A stretch of 64,000 nt of DNA, taken from Streptomyces spongiicola. Lineage in GTDB: Bacteria > Actinomycetota > Actinomycetes > Streptomycetales > Streptomycetaceae. Shown in pieces: positions 40,609 to 50,000 of the stretch. The translations under genes and the position numbers were made by a program. The notes beneath the pieces were generated by a model, which had not been told where the DNA came from, ran no database searches, and was given only the letters and a program-made list of their open reading frames with translations. Each line of letters begins with the position of its first letter. Position 1 is the stretch's first letter. Location: the NCBI RefSeq assembly GCF_003122365.1, contig NZ_CP029254.1:3110501-3174500 (forward strand), read 5' to 3'.

Positions 40609-41028
40609 TCAAGCGCCCCGTGAGGGGCCGTCGGAGCTGGAGGAGTAACGCCTCACATCGATCTCATTGCGAAGCTCCTCCAGCTCCTCTTCGTTTGGCT
40701 CGAACGGCGCAGAGCAGGTCTTCAAGACCTCAATCTTCTGACTGACTCCCCACTCATCCCATACTTCCAACGATGAGGCGTACCGAGCGATCACGCCCCT
40801 CTCGTACTCTCTCGTAGACCACTTTCGCCAGGACTCCCAGCGCGCCACCCGACGCGAATCCCCGATTCGCGCACTTTCCAAGATGATCGAATCGACAATT
40901 CGGCGATGTGTTGCCGCAAGTCTGGGGCTACCGAAATACGGTTCGGGAGGTTCCTCATCTTCGAACTTCAAGCGCACCAACGCTGAAGCCAGCGTCTCCA
41001 GCTCCTCAAGAGCCAGCTCTACCTGCAT
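40609..41028 (-). CDS. Probable immunity protein of the Rhs tip
   Basis: A 139-residue acidic, helical protein (LALEELETLASALVRLKFED, AATHRRIVDSIILESARIGD, PNEEELEELRNEIDVRRYSS). It starts nine bases after the stop of the 3549-residue Rhs gene with a strong ribosome-binding site (AGGAGAGG), so the two are one transcript. Position, size and acidity are those of an immunity factor for the tip. I do not recognise the family. The base composition is AT-rich like the tip itself. The gene's last codons form a small hairpin (GCCCC-GTGA-GGGGC, 40615-40628). Confidence 0.65.
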   Translation of the reverse strand: MQVELALEELETLASALVRLKFEDEEPPEPYFGSPRLAATHRRIVDSIILESARIGDSRRVARWESWRKWSTREYERGVIARYASSLEVWDEWGVSQKIEVLKTCSAPFEPNEEELEELRNEIDVRRYSSSSDGPSRGA

Positions 41029-41037
41029 AAACCTCTC

Positions 41038-44000
41038 CTAGCCAAACGGGTTCGGGCCGGCGTACAACACGTCGGATCGGTCAAACCGCAACGACCCTTG
41101 ATGTATCAGCTCGTTAGGCTGCTCTCCCACTCGGAGAGACACACCCTCCCGCCTTCGAATCGCGATCATGAAGCCACCCTTGCCTGCATAGGCAGGGTTA
41201 CCGGCGAAGAGAACGTTGTGTATATCACTAGGCGACACCATCTCCTGGGTGACGTACGCACGCCCCTTTGAGTCCGCTCGAATCGTCCCAGATCCGAAGA
41301 TCCCCTCGTACCCCTTCTGGTCCGAGTAATGGAAGATCACGTCATCATCGAGATTCTTCATGAGGTTATCGACGGACCCAGCGGTCGGACACCCGCCGGA
41401 ATTGTGAACGAGGACCGGCGTCTCGCCCGCCAGCACATGGTACGTGTGCAGGCCCTCGATGCTCAGGTCGTACGTCACGCGCTGGGCCGTGTACGACTTG
41501 ACCTCGACGATCGCGGTCAGGGCCCCGTCGCCGTTCTGAAGCCGCTGTCCGGGCTTGAGGTCGCCGGCCTGCGTCCAGGAGTTCCGGGTCGCCTCGTAGA
41601 ACTGGTGGTGCTTGGTGGTCTGGATCGTCTTCGGACCGGCCTTCGTGGCGACGACGACGTCGACGTAGTCACGGTCGGTCTTGGTGACGATCACCGCCTT
41701 GACGCGGTGCTTCTCCTTCTTCTTCTTGCCGGGCTCTGCCGTCAGGACGTAATCCCCGACCTTGACCTCGGAGATCGGCTTGGTCATGCCGTTCGCCATC
41801 AGCACACCGGTCAGACCGGTGAAGCTGTGCGGCGTGCACCCCTTGCGGCCGAGCTTGCTCGCCGCCGCGCCGAACACGCCGCCCGCGGCCGCGCCGATGG
41901 CCGTGGCCTTGGCCGCGCCGCTGACGCTGCAGCCCTCCTCGCTGGCCGCGCAGGAGGTGCCGTAGCCGACCGCGCCTTCCGCCGCGCCGCCCGCGGCGCC
42001 CGCGGCCGCGCCCTGCGCGACCTTGCCGCCGACACCGGCCATCAGACGGCCCACCGCGCTCGCGGCCAGGCCACCGGCCGCACCGCCGAGGGCGCCCGTG
42101 GCGCCGCCGATGGCGACCGCGCCGAGGAAGCCGCCGACCGACTTGGAGCCGTCGCTCATCATGTAGCCCACGCCGTTGGCCGCCGCGCCCGCGAGGACCG
42201 CGCAGCCGAGGGCGCCCACACCGGCGGTGATCGCCGTACAGCCGGCGAAGACGGCTATGCCGACCGCGACCGACGCGAGGGTCGAGGCGTGTTGCTTGAC
42301 GAAGTTGGCTGTGGCTTTGGCCGCCTTCTTGACGGCTCTGCCGACCTTCTTGGCTGCCTTGACCACCTTCTTGGCTACGTGTTTGACCGCCTTGGCGACC
42401 TTGCGCACCTGCTTCTTGACGTGCTTGACGACCTTGTGGACGTGGCGCTTGACCCGCTTGTACGTGCGTTTGACGTATCTCTTGGCCTTCTTGACGCTGT
42501 CCTGCACGTACCGCACGGTCTTGCGCACCGTCCGGTAGGCTTTCCGGACCGCCTTCTTGACCGTGCGCTTGATCTTCTTCGCGGCCTTGCGGACGACCTT
42601 GGCGGCCTTCTTCACCACCTTCTTGGTCTTGTGGTAGGCCGACTTGACGGTCTTCTTGACCTTCTTGGTGACCTTCTTGACGGCCTTCTTGACGAAGTCG
42701 AACCAGTGACCGGTCGGGTCCACACCGGTCATCGGGTTCTGGTTGGCGTACGCGTAGCGGTTCGCGTTGACCGACTCCGGCAACGGGCTGTTGGCCACCG
42801 TGTCGCGGCTGTCGAACTGGCCGGTCTGCGGTGAGTACCAACGCGCGGCCATATTGACCTCGGCCGTCTCAGGGTCCGTCCAGCCGGACTGGTAGCCCAG
42901 CTGCCCGATCATCCCCTGCGACGCGGTGACCTTGCCGAACGGCGAGTACGTGGTCGAGCCGGTCAGCGCCTCACCGGAGGCGGTGAACTGCCCGATCACG
43001 TCCGTGTGCAGGTCCGTCAGAGCCAGCACGGCCGAGGTGCCCGTCTTCACCCCCAGCAGCGAGCCGTCGGCGTCCCGGCTGTAGGTGGAGACACCGTCCG
43101 AGGCCACGTCGTTCCCGGCGCCGCTGTACCTGAACGTGAACAGCTCCGCACCGGTCTCGTCCTCGGCGTTCAGCACCCGGTCCAGACCGTCGTACGTGTA
43201 CGTCCGCTCGCCCTCGCCGATCACCCGGTTGAAGGCGTCGGCCTTGACCGCCGTCGAGACACCGCCCTCGTCGGTGATCTGGCTCATCGTGCCGCGAGCC
43301 GTGTACAGGTACGTGTTGTGCCCGTCCGACGTGAGGCGGTTGCGGGCGTCGTAGGTGTACGTGTCGCCGCCCACGCGCGTCCGGTTGCCGGACGCGTCGT
43401 AGCCGTAGACCTCGGTCGCGGTCCCGTTGTCCCACGACGCCAGGCGGTTGGCCCGGTCGTATGTGTACGCGTTCGCCGACGCGCCCGCGACACCGGTCGT
43501 CGTCTTCGACGTCTCGTTGCCGTTGGCGTCCCAGGTGTAGTTGATCCTGGCGAGCACCGCGCCGGACGGCGAGGTGAGCTTGTCCTCGGTCAACTGCTCC
43601 AGGGCGTCGTACTGGAACGTCCGCTTGGACTTGCCGACGCCGCCGTAGTCGATCGACGTGACCTTGCTGTTGACGTCGTAGGCGTAGGTCAGGGTCGACC
43701 CGGTGACCCCGTCGTCGACCGTCTTCAGCCGGCCGGCGGTGTCGTACCCGTAGGCCGTCGTGCCGGAGGCGTCCGTCCGCGACGTCATCGACCCGTCGCC
43801 GTTCCAGGCGAAGGAGGAGGCACCGGACGGGCCCGACGTGGACAGCAGCAGTCCGCGGTCGTCGTAGGCGAAGGTGTTCTTCTCCTCACCCACCCCGGCC
43901 ACGGCCGTGATCCGGTCGTCGGAGTCGTAGTCGTAGGTGTGGTCGGCCGTGGCGACCTCCGCACCCGCGCCCACCTGACGGGTCAGCCGGCCCTTGACGT

Positions 44001-47000
44001 CGTACTCGTTGGTGATGACCGCGCCGCCCGGGGAGCGGGCCTCCTTGGGCCGTCCGCCCGCGTCGTACACCGTGGTGAACGTGCGGTCCGCCGGGTCCGG
44101 GTGGGCCGGCGTGGACGGTTCGACCAGCGATTCCGGAAGACCCCAGCTGTTGTAGGTCGTCACGAAGGGGTTGCCGCGGCCGTCGGTGAAGCGCGTGCGG
44201 TTGCCCGCCGCGTCGTAGCCGAAGGTCGTGGTGATCGACTCGGTCGCCGAGACCGGCTGCACCGCCCTGGTCACCAGGCCCGTCGGGTCCACCTCGAACG
44301 TGGTGGTGTGGCCGCGGAAGTCGGTCACCGACACCGGGTTGCCCGCACGGTCGTACCCGGCGCTCATGGTGCGCACCGTCGTGCCGGTCGCGTCCAGGTC
44401 ACTGGTGGAGACCAGCTGGCCGTAGCCGTCGTAGGTGTTCCTGGTGCCGGTGCCGTTCGGGTCCGTCGCCGTGAGGACCCGGCCGTCCATGTCGTAGGTG
44501 AACGTGGACTTCTGGCCGGCGCCGTCGGTGACCTCGACGGCCTCGCCGATCGCGTTGTACGCGTACGACTCCGTGACGCCGGTCGGGCTCACGGTCCGGG
44601 ACAGCTCGCCGCCCGGCGCGTCGTACTCGTTGATCGCCGTGAACGCCCGCTGCGTCGGCTGACGCACGACGTCCGTGCTGGTGACCGGACGGCCGAGGTA
44701 GTCGTAGGTGCTCTCCTGACGCGCACCGTTCGGCCGGGTCGCCGACAGCTGGTCGCCGTTGGTGTCGTACGTGTACGTCGTCGTGCCGCCGCCCGGCTCC
44801 GTGACCGAGGCCAGATCGCCGAGCTGCGTGTACGTGTACGTGGTGCGGTTGCCCAGCGGGTCGACCTCCGCCGTGACCTGGCCGAGCCTGTTGTACTCGT
44901 TCCAGGCCGTGGCCGTGATCGGCGTCGAGGAGCCGGGCGGTGTGTAGTTCGGCATCCTCGTCGAGGACTCCTGGCCCTCGGCGTCGTACGCCACGACCGT
45001 GACGTTGCCGAGCGGGTCGGAGACCTCCGTCGCCTCGCCGAAGGTGTTGTAGCCGGTCATCGAGACGGGACGGACGGCGACCGGGGTCCCGCCGTTCTGC
45101 TCCGCGTTGACGACGGGCTCGGTGACGGTGGTCTGCTGGGCGGCCTCGTCGTAACCGTAGTCCGTCGTGTTGCCGCCCGCGTCGGTCATCGACACCGGCA
45201 GGCCGCGCTGGTCCAGCTTCCAGGTGGTGGACCGGACCGAGCTGCCCGCGGCCGGCAGCGTGCCGCCGTGGACGGCCGAGACCTGCGAACCGGTGAGCGC
45301 CTCGCCGTAGACCTGGACGTCGTCGATGCCGCCCGGCCAGAACCCGGTGTACGAGCCCTGGTATCTGACGCGGCCGATCTGCAGGTCCCCGTTGGCCGAC
45401 CAGGGCGCCGAGACGTCGTCGGTGCCCTGGAGGGCGCCGTTGACGTACAGCGAGACCTTGGCCGTCGAGGCGTCGTAGACGGACGTCAGGTGGGTCCACT
45501 GGCCCACGACCGGGGCGGAGGTGGAGTACACCAGCTGCGTACCGAGCTGCCCCGAGGCGTCGTCGCTGGTCGGAATCCGGATGGCCCACTTGTTCGCCGA
45601 CTGGACGTAGCCCAGCAGGAATCCGGAGTGGTAGTCGCCGTCCTGTCCGACCGCCGTGTAGTTCGACGCGGTGGAGGTGAGCTTGACCCAGGTGGAGACC
45701 GTGAAGCTGCCGGACGTGTTGACGACCGGGCCGTCGGTGTGCGCCCACGAGTTGGCGTTGCCGTCGAGCCGCGCGCTGCCGCCCCGATCGGTGTCCCAGT
45801 GCATTCCGGTGCCGCGCGTACCGGTGTGGTTGGCGCCGGACGAGTCCGCGACCGAGGAGCCGGTCGTCTCGTCGAGCCTGTAGCGGGCCACCGGTGCCGT
45901 GGTGCCGTCGTGGACGGTGGTGCCCGTGACGTTGCCCAGGTTGTCGTACGTGCTGTCCGACGTGCTGATGTCACCGGTCGCCGGGTCGGTCTCCGTCTCC
46001 GTGACGACGTTGTCGTCCGGGTCGTAGGAGACCCTGGTGGTGCGGTTGGCCCCGGTCGGGTCGAGGACCGACCCGGTGGTGCGGTCGGCGGCGTCCACCT
46101 CGAAGGTGGTCACGGTCCGGCCGTCGTTGGAGACCTGCTTGACCAGGTTGCCGGCCAGGTCGTACTCGTTGGACTGCTCGACGAACTGCTTGCCGTTCGC
46201 CGGGTCCTTGCGGATCACGCTCGCCGACAGGCCGTCGTCGGTGTAGGTGTACTGCGTGACCCAGCCCATCGCGTCGGTGATCGACGCGAGGCGGCCCGCC
46301 GGGTCGTACGCCCGCGACTCCTGGACCAGGGTGGTCGGCGCCGACGGGTTGTTCGGGTCGCCGGTGTAGTCGAGGAGGCTGGTCGTCAGCGGCCGGCCCT
46401 CGGCGTCGAAGGTGTAGGTGTTGACGTTCCCCGCGGGATCGGTCTCCCTCACCTTGTTGCCGTAGACGTCGTACGCGAACGCGGTGGTGTCGCCGCCCGG
46501 GTCCGTCCGCGTCTCGACGCGGTTGTGGGCGTCGTACGTCAGCGTCGTCACCCGCGAGGCGTCGCCGCCGGTGAGGTCGTCGACGGTCTGCGAGGTGACG
46601 TTGCCGTCGGCGTCGAAGACCGTGGTGGTCCTCGCCCGGTGCACCGCTCCCGTGACGCGGTTGGTGACCGGGGGGCTGGTCTCGGTGGTGACCTGGTCGT
46701 TCTTGTCGTAGGCGAAGGAGGTGGACAGCCCGCCCGGGTGGGCGTCGGACGTCTCGGTCTGGCCGGTCTTCCGGCCGAGGTTGTCGTAGGCGAACGCCAC
46801 CGCGGCGCCGTTGGCGTCGATCACCTCGGCGAGATCGCCGTTGGCGAAGTAGACGTTCCTCGTCTTCCTGCCGCCCGGTGTCGTGACCGTGTCCACGAGT
46901 CCGGCCGGCGCCACGGCCGCGCCGCCCTCCGCCGCCGGGGTCGACGCGGTGGTGTACGTGGTGGTGGCCTTGCGGCCGTTGGGGTGGCCGGCCACCGGCG

Positions 47001-50000
47001 GGGTGGTCACCGACAGCAGGTTGCCGCCGGTGTCGTAGCCGTAGCCGGTCAGGTACGTGTTGTCGGTCGGCCCGGAGGAGCGCGCGTCGCGCTCGGTGAG
47101 CAGCAGGTCGTTGCGCGGGTCCATCGGCGGGAACGCCGTGGTCGCGTCCGGGTAGTACGTGTAGTACTCGGTGGCGCACCTGTCGGCCGCGGTGTCCTGG
47201 CAGTCGGTCTGCGAGACCGTGTTGCCGCGCACGTCGTGACCGGTGATGCTGCGGTTGCCGTTGGCGTCCGTCACGGTGTGCAGGAAGCCCGCCGTGTCGT
47301 AGCCGTACGTCGTCCGCTTGCCGTTGGTGTCGGTGGCGGCCAGCAGGCGGTTGCCCATCTCCGCGTCGTACACGTACTTCAGCGTCTTGTCGGTCGGGTC
47401 GGTCAGCGTGACCGTGCGCACGGGAGCCACACCGGAGGACGCCTTGTAGGCCGACCAGTGCTGCTCGACCTGGTCCTCGCTCAGCGGGTGGGCGTACGCC
47501 GCGACCTCGGCGATGGAGCCGTTGAAGAAGCTCACGTCACCGGGGGACTGGTACCAGTACTTGCCGAAGCCGGCGCCGATGAAGGTGCGCTTGTTGGACT
47601 GGTCCTTCGCGGCACCGGCGTAGTCGGCCTGCTTGACACCGTCCAGGTAGAGGGTCTGGGTGGTGCCGGAGGCCGAAAGGACCGCGTGGTGCCACTTGTT
47701 GTCGTTGACCGTGCCCGTGGACCCGAAGGCGGTGCTGCCGGATCCGGAGACGCTCCACCAGTGACCGTGCAGCTTTCCGTCGGCGCCCACGTAGAGCAGC
47801 GGGTTCCACGAGCCGCTCGGGGTCGCGCCGGTCGGCGGCTGCGACTGGTCGGAGAGGATCACCCCCGGGGAGGACGTCTTGAACCACAGCTCGACGGCGC
47901 GCTCTCCCGAGCCGTGCCACGGGTCGAACGGGATCTCCGCGTACGAGGACGTCCCGTTGAACTGGGCCGCCGTGGCGTCACCGGTGCCGAAGGGACCCGC
48001 CACACCCTGCGTGACGGTGTTGTAGGTGCCGAAGCCGGTGTGCAGTTCGTTGGCGGCCTGCGGTGCGCCGAGCGTGTCGTCGAGTCGCCAGTAGCCGGTC
48101 GGGGCGGAGCCCATCACGGCGGAGCGGTAGACCTGCGAGGAGCCGGTGACGACTGGCGGGTTGAGCTTCCAGGTGCCGCCGTCGCCGTCCGTGACCTGCT
48201 GGACGAGGTCGTCGGTGGTGCCGTAGACGACCGACGACCGGGTCTTGCCACCCGGCGTGGTGATCTCGTTCAGCAGGCCCGCGGCCCGCTTGGCGGCCTG
48301 GTACTGCGCGGTGATCACCGACGGGGCGAGCGGCTCGGAGTAGATCGCCACCTCGGCCATCTGGCCCTTGTAGTGCCCGAGTTCGTCGTTCGGGTTCATG
48401 GAGGGCCAGCCGTCGGTGTTCACACCGGCGCCGAGCGAGACGTAGGGCTGCTCCCAGTCGTTGATGGTTCCGCTGAGGGAGCCCTGGGAGACACCGTCGA
48501 GGTACAGGGTCTGGGTGTTGGCCGCACCGGTGAGGACGGCGTTGTGCCACTGGCCGTCGGTGACGGTGGCGGTCGACGTGATCGTGGTCATACAGCCGGG
48601 CGACATCGCGAGGCAGCCGCGCAGCTTGCCGTCCGTGCCGACGTAGACCGCGGGGGTGTTCTTCGTCGTGTTGGCGACCGGGTCGGAGTCGCTCAGCGGC
48701 TTGTCGCCGTAGTAGAAGAGGACACCACCCGCGGTGGTCGTCCTGAACCACAGCGACACCGACATGTACGAGGGCGTGGCACCGGGGGCGCTCGGCATCT
48801 CGACGTAGGAGGTGGTGCCGTTGAAGGTGGCCGTCTTCTGGGTGGAGCCGGCGAGCACGGACGAGCCGCCGAGGGTCACGTTGCGGTAGAGACCGTTGTA
48901 CCGGCCCTGGTTGGTGTCGACCGCGTCCTTGGCGGCCGTGCCGGAGGTCTCACCGAGCCGCCAGTACGCGTACGGGTCGGCGTCCAGCACCGTGGTGCGG
49001 TAGTGGTTGCCGGTGGTGTAGCCGTACGTGGTGCACCTGGTCCAGTCGGCGGGCGGGCAGACCTTGGTGAGCTGGTCGCCCGAGTAGCCGTAGCTCCAGG
49101 TCTGCGCGGTGCCCGCGTCGCCGGCCGTCGACGGGTCGGTGGCGACCGTCGCGACGTGCCAGGCGGTGGCGCCGGCCGGCTGGGACCAGGCGAGGGTCAG
49201 CGAACGCCTGGACGTGTCGTTGGTGATCTTCGTCAGTCGCTTGTTCGCGTCGTAGGCGAACGTCTCGGTGCGGCCGGCGAAGTCCTTGACGGTCGACAGC
49301 GCGTACGTCCCCGCCTTGGCGGTGGCCTGGACGAACCTGTACTCCGTGAAGTCCTTGTCCGTCAGCGCGTAGCCGCCGGTCACGGTCTGGAGGCGGGCGT
49401 AGCGGCCCAGCGGGGGCACGAAGGTGCCGTCGCCGTTGCGGCCGAAGGCGACCTGCTCACCACCCGGATAGGTGATGATCACGCTGGTGACCGTGCCCGC
49501 GGGGTCCTTGACCTCGGTGGCCTTCATGTCGACGACCGTGGACCAGCCGGCGCCGAAGGCTCCGTCGATGCGCGGGTCGAGGCTGTTGTACGAGCGGTCG
49601 ATCTCCAGCGAGGGGCCGACGACCTCCACCTCGGCGTCGGTGTCCTCGGTGGTGTAGTTGCCGTCGGACGGGTCGAACTCGTGGCCGTCGGTGTTCTGGG
49701 CCAGGCCGGAGGTGACCGGCGGCTGCGGCACGGCGGTGGTGAAGCGGCTGGAGTACGTCACTTCCTCGTAGCCGTCGCTCACCCCGACGTACCAGGCGTA
49801 GTTCCTGCTCCACTTCAGCTTGCCCGAGGGGATCTTCCAGCTGCCCTTGGACAGGTTGCCGGAGGTGGCGACGGGAGTGGTGGAGCCGGAGTCGGCGTCG
49901 TAGACCTCGAAGGTGTACGTCAGCGTCGCGTTGGGCCACTTGTCGGCGTCGCTCGCGTAGACGAGCAGCTCCGGCTGGAGGGTGTTGGCCTGGAAGTTCT

